From: Physcomitrium patens
Lineage: Eukaryota > Streptophyta > Bryopsida > Funariales > Funariaceae
Reading direction: 5' to 3'
NCBI RefSeq assembly: GCF_000002425.4
Contig: NC_037253.1
Location: 7,226,178-7,290,177, forward strand
DNA length: 64,000 bases
Each line of letters begins with the position of its first letter. The stretch's first letter is position 1. Of this stretch, positions 40,344 through 53,290 are shown in pieces. A program made the translations under genes and the position numbers. The notes under the pieces were generated by a model. The model did not search any database. It was not told the DNA's origin and saw only the letters and a list, made by a program, of their open reading frames with translations.

Positions 40344-40778
40344 TCTTTGTCTACGTTTGCACCGATTTGCAACCCTACGGCGTGTCCATGGGGAGAGAAA
40401 GCCTTCAAGGGATACTTGGGAGTAGAGAAGGCGGCTTTGGAGAAGTATGACGCTACTTCGCTCGTGAAGAAATATCACGGGACGAAGACAACCATTCTTG
40501 TCGATCAGGCAAGTTGTAATCTCAAGACAGTTATCTTGTCCTTTTGAATTTTGCTGGAGGATTGGAATGTGATTTCAGTTGATTGTTTTCAGGGTGACCA
40601 GGACTAGTTCTACAAAGAGAAGCAGCCTCTGCCGGAAAATTTTGAAGCGGCGTGCAAGAGTGCAGAGATGCCTGTGGAGGTTCGCATTCTGCCCGGCTAT
40701 GACCACTCGTACTTCTTCATTGCCACTTTTGTTGAAGAGCATATTCAACATCACATCAAAGTACTTGGATCATGTTGA
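40344..40778 (+). pseudogene. S-formylglutathione hydrolase pseudogene (C-terminal part)
   Basis: Matches the C-terminal part of the esterase D/SFGH family. The exon at 40344-40508 follows a TTTTGCAG acceptor and encodes FAPICNPTACPWGEKAFKGY and ILVDQ. The exon at 40593-40778 encodes GDQD, then an in-frame TAG (40605-40607), then FYKEKQPLPENFEAACKS and ILPGYDHSYFFIATFVEEH with the family's catalytic His in the PGYDHSYYFI block, ending in TGA. The intron starts with GC (CAG|GCAAGT). No upstream exons with the nucleophile Ser (GHSMGG) were found. Truncated and with a nonsense codon, but with an intron kept, so it is a duplicated gene fragment rather than a processed copy. Confidence 0.88.
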
Positions 40779-41561
40779 ACTGTAAATCAACGATGTGCAT
40801 CCCATACCCCTTCACCAACTCTTAGAGCCACTCGGAAGAGCTTGAACACGATGGTGTGGTGAATTGGGGCCCTAGCCGCGAAAATTGCTTCTCTCCTGGT
40901 GCGACTTGACCGATGATGACATTTAGTGGTTGCTGGGGATGTCAGAATCAAAGTGATCATAAAAATAGTGAGGCTGTTATTTGAAGAAAAATATTTGAAT
41001 GATTAATAAAAACGCTTAACAATGTAAAGCTATGATCTTCCATCGCAGCAATTGCAGGGCACTTAACGGAGCTTCCTCTGCTCACTTCCTCCAGACTTAG
41101 AAAGTCTGCCAGTAGAGTTAAGAGTGTTCAAAAGTAAGCTGATCAATTTGAAAGATCAGAAACATCCTGCCCCTGCTGAGTATCGTTGGGGCCGCTTTTG
41201 GGTCCACAAGTAACCTCGAGTTAGTAAGGGACGTAGAAGCTATCTTTTAGGGGAGATATCCAAGTAATACGAGTATGTTCGATCTGGCTACTCGAAGCTG
41301 AAAGGGATCAGAGCACAGTCCAGCAAGTCCGTCCAGCATCAGCTATCAATGTTTAGTTGGGTGATTGTCATTTCCAATTGAATGACAAAGCAAATCCCCA
41401 TATGGTGCTGTTGCCTGTGTCATTCCACAGGCCTCAACAGACCATCGGGATCTGAGTGACCAATGTGTCTATTTTTTTTTCTTCTTTTTCCTTTGTTTTG
41501 ATTTCTAATTTTTGAGTTGCTTCGACTTTTTCGCAAAAGGAAACATCAGAGTACCTGAATT
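40779..41561. other. Intergenic region, nothing recognised
   Basis: 3' flank of the BTB gene (minus strand). No conserved ORF, RNA or repeat seen. Confidence 0.5.
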
Positions 41562-43520
41562 TTAGTAAATATCTACTATCTGCGACGGCCCTGGAGTTTC
41601 CCAAACATCGAATACATCCTCCTCATTGTGAAGCACAAAAAGCCTGTCCCCACCTACGGAAATATCACTGATTGCTCCACCCTCTTTTCGTCGTAATCTT
41701 GCTGTTTGAACCCCCTTAGAAGCGTCCCAATCTGGACTACAGAAGACATAGACGCTGTCGTTCTTGCTTGAGAAGAGTTGCGACCCGCTACAAGCAAGTT
41801 TCGAATAGCACCGTTCTTCAGCCTCAGAGATTTTGCTGGGTTGGTATCTATGGCTCCACCGTACACCTTGATTATTGGTTCGCATATCAATAAAACCAAG
41901 ATTGTCAAACTGGTTGACTACGCAAACTGTGGAGCACTCTTCCATGGCCACCGTATCCATAACTATCTTTTCATCGGCTGTACCTCGCAGGGCAACATCT
42001 GTCCACGACCACACCTAGAGGAAGAGAGCAAGACAATCGAGAACGCAAGATGTGAGATTGAATGTGTCGAAGAAGGCAAATACTGAACAATGCCACGCAC
42101 CAAACAATTATCTTCTCAAGGCTAACCACTCTGACCTACAGTAAGAATGAAGGATCTCATTCAGGGAGGAAAAAAGTCAAGGAACGTCTTACCTTTCCCT
42201 TTGTTCTAGAATCAAGAAGAGTAATGAAACAGTGATCACTACTCGGAAACAAGTTAGCCACAAGAAGGAGGTTTGTCCGGGGCAACCACTGCATTTTGCA
42301 GGCATCGCCTAAAGGCCGTCCTGGACCTTCGTACAGAAATGTCACTTGTCGACCAGTAATTTGGTCCCAAGTTCCAACCCCATACTCGTAGCTCCTACCT
42401 CGGCAGCTGGCATATACATGGATATCATTACTGGCAAGTGCAGCTGCAGTGAAATTTTTCGACTCTCCATCGTGAACAACCTGAAAAAATTTAACAAGGA
42501 TGTCGGTATTGAGCAGACGGGACCAGGATCGCGAGGCCACCTACTAGGGATCAATAATGTATGATCACAAACAAGAATTCACCAACCATTTTGCAAATGT
42601 CACCAGGACTAATCGATAAGTTCAAAATAGAACAGAAAGTGAAAACGATTCCAGCGCAGTTGGGTAGCTATGCTGCGGTCACGCGATGCATCTGCTAAGC
42701 AAACCCTGAAACATCATGTGCAATTTATGTGCAAACCTGAAACTTGTGCTCAATTTTCCCCGTCTTTGTGTTGAAGGAGGCCATCCCTCCAGCTCCATTT
42801 TCTCGTTCACCGGTGCAGATCACAACTCGATTTGGGCTAAGAAATCCTACGTCATTTACATTTACATAGTCTAAGGTGAGTGGAGTTTTTTCTTCCATCA
42901 ACCAATCATAGACATGTACCATGCTTCCATGAGCAACACAACATCCACCATCTGGGGATGCACGAATGGCAGTTCCATCACCAGTAGCTCGTCCACTGAT
43001 AGAAGCAACGCAGTCCAGTCGATTCCCATTCAATGGACCTTTGCGGGCAGCTTTAACGTGATCAAGTATGCCATAGTACTCAGCTTCTCTGTACAGAGGT
43101 TTCTCCAGCATACCTAAAAATCACCACAAATCGAGAGTGAGGAGCTCGTCCTGCGAATGATTTATAATGCTTGCTTCAGTCTATCTCACAATTCAGACAC
43201 CCTAAAAAGAGATCATTCTGCATTGCAATATTGAAAGCCCAATGTAGAGGATGAGGCATAATTTAGCTACACTTGAGTGTAGAGGTTCTCCTACCTGGGG
43301 GTATATGGAGTTCACCAGTTCGTAGGAGATCCAGAAGGACAGTGAAATAAGCCGGATTCCTATCGATAAAGAGCTCATTGGACGCTATGTCTGGTACTAG
43401 CTGCCAATTTTCATCTATCACTGCTGCAAGCATTGATCCCCTGCCTGCGTTTGCAAGAGTTGTCCGAGAAGTGACGAAATGCTTGCCCCCAACATTCAAG
43501 TGAACCCTATCATGCGCCAT
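41562..43520 (-). CDS. BTB/POZ (KCTD-like, T1-type) protein with WD-like C-terminal region
   Basis: 447 residues from four exons: 43295-43520, 42737-43113, 42193-42480, 41562-42014, all GT-AG with consistent phases. Residues 5 to about 78 form a potassium-channel-tetramerisation-type BTB domain (VHLNVGGKHFVTSRTTL, then ELFIDRNPAYFTVLLDLLRTGELHIP). The remainder (for example ASPDGGCCVAHGSMVHVYDW and WSWTDVALRG) looks like repeated beta-propeller-type blades and matches the plant BTB family exemplified by Arabidopsis At2g24240 and At4g30940. KCTD-type BTB proteins commonly act as substrate adaptors for CUL3 ubiquitin ligases; for this plant subgroup that role is inference. No membrane span, so it is not a channel. 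Confidence 0.88.
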
Positions 43521-44965
43521 GAGATTTGTATCTTCCGAGCTCGACAGAGGTTTACTAAACTCTTAAAAATGACTAAATAGCAATTACAGCTTCCCGTTCT
43601 CTTTGCAGTGCTGCCTCTACTCTGTTTTGAGTGAAGAAATGACAAATGCCGCAAAACTATGCTCACTCCACTTGTCGACTGTTGCCGCCAAAATTGCTTT
43701 TGACAAACTTTCACACATTTCCTGGTGATGCAAAACAGTCTCAAGGAGCCTTTCGTAGTAGACCTAATCCAATACTCTTCCACAGACCAGCCTCAGAAGC
43801 AAAACCTCCTGCTCAAAACAAACAGATCAATTTTCTTGGTAGTGTTCCATCGGAGGCGATCGTCAAAAAGAACTTGGAAGTAGGTCTAACCGGCGAAAAA
43901 AAGCTAATCATGACAGCACAGAAGGAAAATTAAAAATAAAAAAATAAAAAAACACTGCGCTGCATATGAAGAGCGACAATGACATCCAGAGCAGTAGCTG
44001 CATAGCATTTGGATGCTACCTAAAAATGGGTTTTGGACCTCACTGACAGGCACAGCAAAAGGACTTCAGTGGAAATTTTACAATCTATATAATTTGTGTC
44101 CAACACAAAGACAGATTCGGTAAGAAGTCCACAGAGAAAATACAATCACTTTCGACGTACGCATCTCTCTAAAGAACGAGATGTTGTATGTATACATATC
44201 TGGTAACATGTGATACTAAAGACGAAGAAAGAAAGAAGTGATTCTGACCAGGATAAGTTAATTACTGAAAATTCTAGTCTACAAGCAGCCTCAGAAACAG
44301 CAAGGTTTGAGCGGTGATGCTTAGAACAGCGATGGTCTGAAAATGCTAGAGGTTTACAGACAAAGAGCACACCTAAAGCACCGATGCACGGAGACGCAAA
44401 GATGCAGTTGAAGTTAATGTCGCCGCTTCTCGCAAATCCCTACTGATTGCAATGGGGCAGCCAAGTCACTCAAAGATTTCGGAATGAGGAGCACAACCTC
44501 AGTTGGAAGGGAATTCACAAAGGTGAGACGTGTTCGGGGACAAGAAGCGAATCAAGTGGCTTATTCTCCGAGACCAATGAATGGTTGCGGCCAGATTAAG
44601 AGACTCGATAGATAAACAATGGATCACAAGCACCCAGCATTCAGAATTCGCAGGGAATTCTCGAATTGAGGCCGAGGAAGGGGACAAGGCCCAGAAAGAG
44701 GCAAGAAAGAAATTGGGCCGCCCGAAGAGGAAACCTGAAGAAGCGACAACATGGTGTTCGAAATTCCAGTCCTCACAACAGAGGAGACCCAAGATCTTGC
44801 ACAAGAGCAGAGGCTCGTGTCGTGAAAACCGGCATTCCAAAGTCAAACGTAGCTCGGGAACTGCGATCGACCGCGGGAGAACTACGCCGTTATTAGATCC
44901 AGCAAACTGGGGTAACTTCCGCCGAATGAAAAAAATTAAAGCGAAAAAAATAAAAATAAAAATGT

Positions 44966-44996
<31 letters not shown>

Positions 44997-45427
44997 TCCC
45001 TCTCCCTAATCATAGCCCAAACGCCAGCACGCGAAAACACCTTACGCCAGCACTCACTTGTTCACCTCGACAGGTAAAACAAATTCTCTCCAGTGGAATA
45101 TCCATCAACGGCACGACCAGAAAAGAGTAGCCATAAATAACACTCGCACCTCCTTCATCGCTCCAATTTCCACACGAACAATCGTCATTAATGAGCAGCA
45201 GCAGCACCTCACCATTGGCACTACTCCCATTCATCCCCAAGTACCGAATCGAATCAATCCCCCCATCTCTCCCCCACGCCTCTGCCCACTCTCCCACTCT
45301 CCTCTTCGAACGTCTCGGCAAATCTCTCCTCCTCCTCCTCCTTCCTATCCCAAACTAATCGCCCGCCCGCATCAACACCAAATTGGCGATACCCTCGTCG
45401 ATCGACACACGGATTGAAACCGGGACG
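43521..45427. other. Promoter side of the BTB gene and promoter-like DNA
   Basis: No supported gene. About 43521-44450 is probably the BTB gene promoter and 5' UTR. 44450-44960 is GC-moderate. A (GATA)n microsatellite lies at 44965-44996. The segment 45240-45420 is CT-rich and looks like a plant 5' UTR leading to the possible exon at 45428. Confidence 0.4.
44965..44996. repeat. (GATA)n microsatellite
   Basis: About eight perfect TAGA/GATA units following an A-rich stretch. Confidence 0.95.
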
Positions 45428-45534
45428 ATGGCGACGTCGGATTACCGCGAGAATAAGAATTCCTCCGACGCCCCCAATTTCGACGAATTCCTACGCTTCC
45501 TTCGTCATTCTGCGGGAAGGAGAACGCCTACCCT
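45428..45534 (+). other. Possible orphan first exon
   Basis: An ATG at 45428 follows a CT-rich, UTR-like leader. The frame gives MATSDYRENKNSSDAPNFDE, then a short FLRFLRH segment and a basic end, and reaches GTGAGC (45535), a good splice donor, just before a stop. Nothing downstream on the plus strand looks like a continuation; the GC-rich sequence ends near 45620 and AT-rich DNA follows. This could be the first exon of a gene lost by deletion or a misread of promoter DNA. Low confidence. Confidence 0.25.
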
Positions 45535-46016
45535 GTGAGCACGGGGGAGGGCGCGGTGACCGGGGCGAGGCGGGGCGGTATCCCGTCGCCTTCGGGGGAT
45601 CCCTCACCGTTACACGGTGATCCATGACCGTCCGTAATTTCCCAATCGCGCGGGTCAAAGCTCCCAACAGCCGCTGTTCATTGGAGCAGGTCGTAATCAA
45701 CCCAAAGTTCGCTTTCAAATTTCCATCGGGTTTCGGTCTCCGCATTTGAGTGGTCCATCGGCGCGGAGAGCCCATGCCTGCTCCTTTTACTTTTTGCTTT
45801 TTTAAGGCGGAACAGACGCCCTTGCAATAAAAGTTAAAGTCTAGTGTGGAGCCCACTTTGTAGTGTGTGATAAACTTATGCCCCATGTCTTGGCTTTGGA
45901 ATTAGTGGCTGTTGAATTTTATCCTCATTCCTGGAGCGTTTTATTAGTTTTTTTCACAATCGTTCTGGGCAAGCTATAGGCACCCTAGAGGAAAAAAAAG
46001 TTGGCTTTCATCAACA

Positions 46017-46043
46017 CAAAACCCTAAAGAACGAAACCCTAAA
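46017..46043 (+). promoter_or_regulatory. Pair of telo-boxes
   Basis: Two AAACCCTAAA motifs start 16 bases apart, ending just before an ATG at 46044. The ORF that follows (105 codons) has no recognisable family and a low-complexity C-terminus, so this may be a promoter remnant. Confidence 0.35.
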
Positions 46044-46361
46044 ATGAAACCGCAAGTTTCATCTTGTGAATGTGGATGGAATGAACATATTGTGTCATAT
46101 GGTTTTTTTAGAGTTTGGATTCAGAAAGAGACTCAAGCTAAATTACCCTCTTTTTTTTTCAAGTTATTTACACACCCATATGTGTCATTTACATATGCAC
46201 TCAATCAAAGTTTAATAATTAGGAAGACATATAGGTTTTGCAAGATGCTATGTTTCTACAGTTTACTGATTACTGTTAAACAAATAATTATTCTATTATT
46301 AATTCTTTCTTTACTGTTTAATTATTACCTATTAAAATCAATGGATATGAAAAATAAATAA

Positions 46362-48603
46362 AGAATTTGATGATTTTTTTTTCGAGAAGTAAGAAACGAC
46401 CTTTATTGAATACTTGAAATAACTTTGACTGGGGTAAAATGTAAGGAAAAAAATGACTTTAGTCATTTATTCTTATTAATTTTTTTAAAAAAATACATCC
46501 ACCTAAATAACTAGTTTTAAATAATCAAGAAATGCTTGAGGTCTCCAAAACTATTTGTGGGGGTTTATACATGTAGAAGAATGTAATAATGTAACACTAA
46601 ATTTGCTTGTTGATTATTGAAAAAAAAAAAAAAAAAAATCAAATCAAATCAAATCAAATCAAAATTTGAGCCTCTTTGACAATGATAATCTTGAATTTTT
46701 ATATTCAAAATGCTGATCATTTTTCTTGATTAAAGAATCCATGTTAATTTTATCATAGATTGTGGTTACTAGTTATTGTCAGAGAAGAAATAAATCTACA
46801 TGTTGAAACCATGGTTCTACATGTTAAAACCTAATTGAATTTTTTAGGTAGTTTTAGAGGTTTTTAAAATTCTACAAAAAATTGTGAAAGATGATATAAG
46901 ATTTTAAAGTATGTTACATGATATAAAAGGTATTAAATATGTACTATTAATATTGTCTCTTTCTCTAATGCCGATTTACATGATAAGCTTTAATAGCCTA
47001 TTTCTTTAGATTTCTAGAAAAATTGAAAAACCATTTTGTAGCTTTTAAAATAGTCACTATTATAAGTATTATGATTAATTTATTGTTTCAATTCAATAGA
47101 TACATCAAATTAATCCAAAAAATATATTCTTGTATCTACTTTTTGTTGAGAAAGAAAAAGTTTTGATAAAATGCATTAGGTTGAGGCTATGCAAAAAAAA
47201 TCTAAAAATGGCCTTTTGTATACCAAGTTTAGTACCACCAACTTTGAATAATATAACTAAAACTCAATTATCTTGTTAAATATTTTTATATTAAATTTGC
47301 TAATTGGAAGATTATAGATAATGCTTACAAGATCTTGCATTATCTTAAGGAAATTTACATGTTCATATTAAATTTTTGAATGGTATAGCATAAATTACCA
47401 ATATGAAAATTTTAAAAAAGAGTCATATAAATGTTTTATTTTCCATAATTATTACAAATTTTACAAATTTAATTTTCCATAATTATTATTAATAATATCT
47501 TATATGTATTAATAATAATAATTTATTATATATATATATATATATATATATTTAATAAAAAAATATCTTCGAAAAGACGATCTTTTATTTGTGAAGTTAA
47601 AACCATAGAAGTCTAAAAATTACAAGATTTAAGGGAAATTGGATGACAATTAAAAACAATGTGTAATACTTAATTTGGTGCAATGACTTGAAGAGGTTGA
47701 ATTGTTTTTAGAACATTTTTTAATTATATAAGTTTTTTTATCAATAATTTAAAAAGATATTATAAAAATAAAATAAAATGATAATTATTATTGTTATTTT
47801 TATACAAATAATAAATTTTATTGCTTGGCAATGTTTTATCAATGTAATATGCCAATATTCTAATGTTTAAAAGCACTATTATATAGATGTTTATATATTT
47901 TATTTTGATGCATATAAAAATAATAAAATTTGTTGAAGGTTTGAAAAATAGAAATAGATTTAAATTTTGTGATGTGTAAAAAATATATAGTTTCATAGTC
48001 TCTAATATGATTAGATATTATAATTTTTTAATGAAATATTTTTACCAAATGATGTTATGACCTTAACTTTTATTTTTTTTTATATATTAGAAAAATATTA
48101 TACAATGTGTTTTACCACAACACACATGTATTTTAAATATATTATTTTATATTAAAAAGATAATAAAAAATTAATTAAAAGACATATTTATGTTTAATGC
48201 ATAAATCATCTACTAATTAATTTCTAGTTTCATGATTTTTTTATTATAAAATATTATTTTGTATATATATATATATATATATATATAACAACTCAAGGGA
48301 GATAAACCAATGAGATAAACTAGAGGAGGGAAAAATCTTGTGTGTTTAGCTGCATATCTCACTGTTTTCATCAAAAGTGAAGCAATAATTCAACTTTTGA
48401 TCAATCAAAGATCAGAAATTGTATGTTGTTGCTATAGATTGTTAAGAGTAGCACTGCAAGATCACTAGGCATAGAGCTTGAAAGCTCCCAATCAAGGTTG
48501 TCAAAAGCAACATTGCCTTTTACAACTATTATGTAAAATCATATTTTATATTTCAAATATTTGATTTTTTTCATAGCCAATATCATGGATTTCCACTAGT
48601 ATG

Positions 48604-48645
<42 letters not shown>

Positions 48646-49438
48646 TTCATTCCAATAATTGTATTAAATATTTGTGTGATTTTTGCATTCATGTTTTATT
48701 GCATAGATGCTTTTTGTATTTGTTTGTTAAATTTATTAAATTATTTTGTTATTGAATTAACAAGAAACAGTATAATTATTATTATTATTGTTCCTTGCTA
48801 TTTACAGATTACATGTTCTAAATATTGCTTAGGATACCAGATTTAAAAAGTTATATCTAATTAGTGCATCAGCAAGATGTAAAATTTTATTACAGATCTA
48901 AAATAAACAAAAATTACATGAAGTACGAATTTATAAATAATGTACTACAATAATAAAAAAATTAAAAAAAGTCTTAAGTTCTGTATATACAACAAAGTAT
49001 TGTACAAAAATCATATTAGTGACACATCCAACGCCCTCACTTTTTTGACTACAAAGTGTCATCTTGAGATCATTCTATATTAGTAGTTTATAATCCATAC
49101 CACTACATATTATGATACCATGTAACATGTCATTTGCATAACAATTGTCTACAATCACTGCTTCAATACCTTATTATTTAGACACCAAAATTTCCACTGA
49201 GGTTTTCCTGGTCTTAATTCACTATCTGTCTAATGTACCTATTCATACAAACTCAATTGAGACCTTAACATCTCAAGGTCAATGCCAACTGCAGCTGTTC
49301 ACTAAAGCTTGCCTAATTCATGTATCATGATACCTTTGCTAAATGGTGCTTCTATGGGGTTGGTGACAAGTTCAAAAGGTTTAGGCTGCTCTTTAACATC
49401 ATAAGGATGTTTATCCATTTGCAAGTTGATATTATGCT
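46362..49438. other. AT-rich gene-free region
   Basis: Very AT-rich with no conserved ORF. Holds a poly-A run followed by five ATCAA units (about 46620-46664), (AT)n tracts at about 47527-47551, 48262-48287 and 48610-48642, and many short low-complexity stretches. About 49000-49438 includes the 3' flank of the minus-strand carrier gene. Confidence 0.5.
48610..48642. repeat. (AT)n microsatellite
   Basis: About 16 AT dinucleotides in the gene-free AT-rich region. Confidence 0.9.
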
Positions 49439-52400
49439 CTACACATACCCAGCAGGTGCTGTAATTATCTTCGACAAGGATCTTTCCTCCATGCTTTCTT
49501 TTGTCTTTTCCAAAGCACCGAAGAAAATGGAGCCTCCGACACCAATCCATAAGATCCTGGGACCCAAACCCTACCACACCAACCCCACTTTGTCGTTGGC
49601 TGCTTAATATTGGTGATAAAACTAAAAGAAGGAAGTAAAAATAAACAGAAAAGAGAACGTTTACTATGAACTGACAGTGATATCATAAAACAGACGTGTG
49701 GACCTGAGTAGTACGATTAATGGCAAAGCTTAGCGTTTTCAATCGAGAACTTCAGGTAGCAATCTATAAAGGATCAGAAACTGAAGAACCGTAGAGGAGC
49801 AATGAAGAAAAAGAACCTGAAACAAGGTACCGGCACCCTCATCTCTGATGATCTTCACAACACAGTCTTGGATGCCTTTGTACTGCTGGTTAGGTCCCTA
49901 CAACATGATAAGAGTTTTGACGTGAGGAACCAATTATGATGAAACGCAGGGATCTTATATTGCTTCTGCTATTTAATTACCACCTGGTATAAGGAAAGAA
50001 GACAAGTGAATCTTACTTAACAGTAGGGACACACTAAGCAGATGCATGAGCAAAAAATACAGTAACCTTGGCAATGACACAATTATTGGGAAACATCTAC
50101 ATACCAACACATTCTCCAAAGAAAGGATTGTATTGTAATGATAGACCTGAATCATAAGCCGTGTCTTGATGACGTCAAGTGGAGTCGTCACAGCACCTGT
50201 CATTGCCCCTGCGGCAAGTAAACAGAACACCTCTTAAGACCAAGTTCTCCTTGCAAATTATAATCAGATTCTCTGACAAGGGTACAATAAAATTATTGTA
50301 CTTTATGGCGTCTTCGATCCTGTCAATGAGACTGGGAAAGTAGCAAAAATTTTTTGTTTCAATTCAACACAGATCGTGTACAAACCTGCTATTGCACCTA
50401 TGAAGGCAGTTTCAGTATCATTAAGTTCTCTCCGCACCTAAAAAGTTGAAGACAAAGACATCCCTTGTTAAAAATTTACGTAAAGATCAATTTTCGCATA
50501 CGAATAATTGTTGAACCCTATTTCAGAGTGAAAGAAGTGCACACCCGTTTTGCATAACTGATCTTTAATTGCTCATAGATGCAAAACTGGAATGCATCAA
50601 ATGGTAGGTCTCGTAACAAGAATGAACGAAAGCCCTGTAAATCACAACCAATGACAGTGTAAGCATGAATTCATACTAACAAGGTTGTGGGAAAATTATG
50701 TGATACTTGTCCACGGGCAGGGCGGACGAACACACGCAAAAGAATCATATAAGCATGGAGACTCTGATCATTCAGAAAGCTCAAAAACTTACAGCATAAA
50801 GTCCCCGAATGCCTTCCTTCGCCACGATCTGGCGTACAGCTGATTGGGGAGATACAAATTGTCCAGTTTGCATCCTCTGTTTGACAACCTGCATCATTCT
50901 AACAGTTAACAAGTTCGCCAGGAATTTGTACATTGGCAAAGTATCACTTGAAAGCAATGTGACATACTACACCAGCTGTATATGTTGGTTGTGAAAAGAC
51001 CACAGCGAATCCAGAGAGCTGGTCTAGCTGGTTCAAGAACACCTTTCCACCAAGTCAACATCATCATTCTACAATAACCTCTTACTTTATGATATGACAT
51101 TTTATGATTAATGTACAGTTGCTGTACCTCAGTAGGAACTCGAATTAAAGACGATATTCCCCCTCCGCAAACGCCTGCTGTCTGTTGCAGGAGAAAACCC
51201 CAAACAGAACCATTATTAAATTACTCAAATCACATCCTACACCCTATGAGGTAAGACAAACTAAATCAAAGTACGAAACTGTACCAAGTGGGCGATTGAG
51301 GAGAACTGGTCTGGAAGAACACTTAGCAACTTTCGTTTCACAGGCTCGTACACCCCCACGAAAACAGCTGATGCCCTGTTGCTCATATAGTTAAGACAAC
51401 ACCAAATCCGTATATGGAACCAAAAGCAGCACACAAGATGGGAAGATGAAGCTCGCTATCATAGACACTGGCGCCTAAAATGCATACTCGTGTAAAATAT
51501 TAAGTTCATGAAGATACACTTTCAGATCCATAGCTTTTCAAATAACAGAGCTTGTTCTAAAAATATTTCATGTTTGATAGGCTTGAGACAATCTTGGGGT
51601 GCTGACAGTACAACAATCGTTTTACATTAAATGCACGAACATGACTTTTTGACGAATAGTTGCATTAGGAAAATAAATAGACACGAGAATGAAACCACAA
51701 GCTAGGAGAAGAGTAGTAAGAGCAGTTACTAACGGGAGGACACCAGCAAGATTGCCCGCAAGGCCTGAGTAGAGTCCCTTAAATAGTGACGGATTGCCCC
51801 CCAAATGCGCTGCCTGTCAAATAATCCGAGCCACGAAAAAATAGCAATTTAGTAACCCATTGTGGTATAGATCCCTATCAAATTAGATAAAAGTGAACAG
51901 AAGAAGAAGACTACACACTATGAAATTCAATCCTCAGTACTAAGAGTGAAAACAATAGTTACTGCCCGTTTGTTGTGAAGGTGGCTGTATATCGCAGAGG
52001 CGTATTGGACAACGAATAAAGAAAACGAAAACCCTTACCATTTAAATAATAGGATAACATTCATTGTGCAAACCTGAAGACGGGTTTTGATGGTGTCAAT
52101 TGGGTACAACGCTGCCTCCACTACTACGCCTGCTGTGGCTCCAGCCACTGCTCCCACTGTAACCTCGCCATACAAGTTAATTTCCATGTTAAGGCGCATT
52201 ATAACAACCATATTGGAACAAATGCAGAAGCTTAACCATTGACGAATCTAAAACATAATAATCCTCAGATCCATTCACAATTCAGAGCCATTGCAAGAGA
52301 TAAACGCACTTACCATAGATATCATGTAAAAGACTAGCAGCTTTCTGTGTCTCTTGAACTGAGGAAACCGTAAATTTCAGAAGAGGTCTGTCTGCTGGGC

Positions 52401-53290
52401 TTCTTTTGAGCTTCTCGCATCTTTTTCTGGAATCCGCATTGGAGAACCTTCACTATTGTAAATAGATACAGTTAACCACAGACTCAACGCATTGAACTTA
52501 ATATTCGAGGATTCACATGCTCAGCTTAATGCAGCACAAGGTCTAGTATGTATCTTTTTCTGTAATTACCTGGATAGAAAAGAATCGACGCTTCGCTGGT
52601 GCTGTCGCTCTGCACCACAATTCCCACCACACTGCCCTCACACGTCATAACCATACCCAGCAATTTCACAAAGAAACTATTAAGGTAAACTTCCAAGTCA
52701 TTTTTCTTGACTCTCATCCAGTATGCAGTGGTTGCGCAACAAACACCTACATAAACAGAAAGAGAAGGAAACCAGAGTTGATGGTTTGAAAACTTTTATT
52801 CAAAAATAACGAAAATGGAGAAAGTTTTCTTTCCGAGAAATTGTAAGTCCCTGTGAGAGCTGAACGCCACAAGAATCTGGGGACTGTTAAAATTGTAATC
52901 CCCAAAGAAGACTAATAATATACGAACGAAAACTTCAAAGAGCTGAAATCCTCTAGAAGTCATGAAATTAGACACACAAGAGTGGAACCCAAGAGAACAT
53001 AGCTACACGCTCGCAAGTGTGTACCCGTAGACATGTGTACTACGTCGTTCGTAACTCTATCAGAATTGGACAATTCTCTGCAGACTCAAGCTCTGGGCAT
53101 GCACATTCATCCCAGAAACCCTGCAAACACAGTTGCTGAGCGCCAAGGTATCACTCACCTGGTGGAGAGAACAATCCCGCTTTCTCAAGTTCCAAAAACC
53201 CCCATCTCCCACACAATGCCTAGCACTACGAGAAGTTTCAACATCCACATGAGCGCCTGAGCGGCTCAGTTGGAGCATGGAAACTGCCAT
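49439..53290 (-). CDS. SAMC: S-adenosylmethionine mitochondrial/plastid carrier (SAMC family)
   Basis: Mitochondrial-carrier-family exchanger that imports SAM into organelles against S-adenosylhomocysteine. Well-supported exons: 52074-52156, 51734-51813, 51285-51375, 51128-51181, 50793-50888, 50545-50634, 50386-50437, 50147-50208, 49817-49897, 49439-49570, all with matching phases. The three carrier signatures are present: YPIDTIKTR, VPTEVVKQR and TPLDVIKTR. SAMC-type blocks are GLYSGLAGNLAGVLP, ASAVFVGVYEPVK, GLYAGFRSFLLRDLPFDAFQ and GPRILWIGVGGSIFFGALE. The upstream exon ending at 52314 encodes KFTVSSVQETQKAASLLHDIY. Its start and the true N-terminus are unresolved: candidate first exons are 53159-53290 (ATG, strong donor, phase 0) and 52570-52717 (ATG, phase 1), but neither joins with an obviously good acceptor. 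An organelle-targeting N-terminus is likely. Confidence 0.88.

Noticed and set aside
46044..46361. 105-codon plus-strand ORF after paired telo-boxes
   Set aside because: The C-terminal half is low-complexity Leu/Ile translated from AT-rich DNA, with no domain; not supported as a gene.
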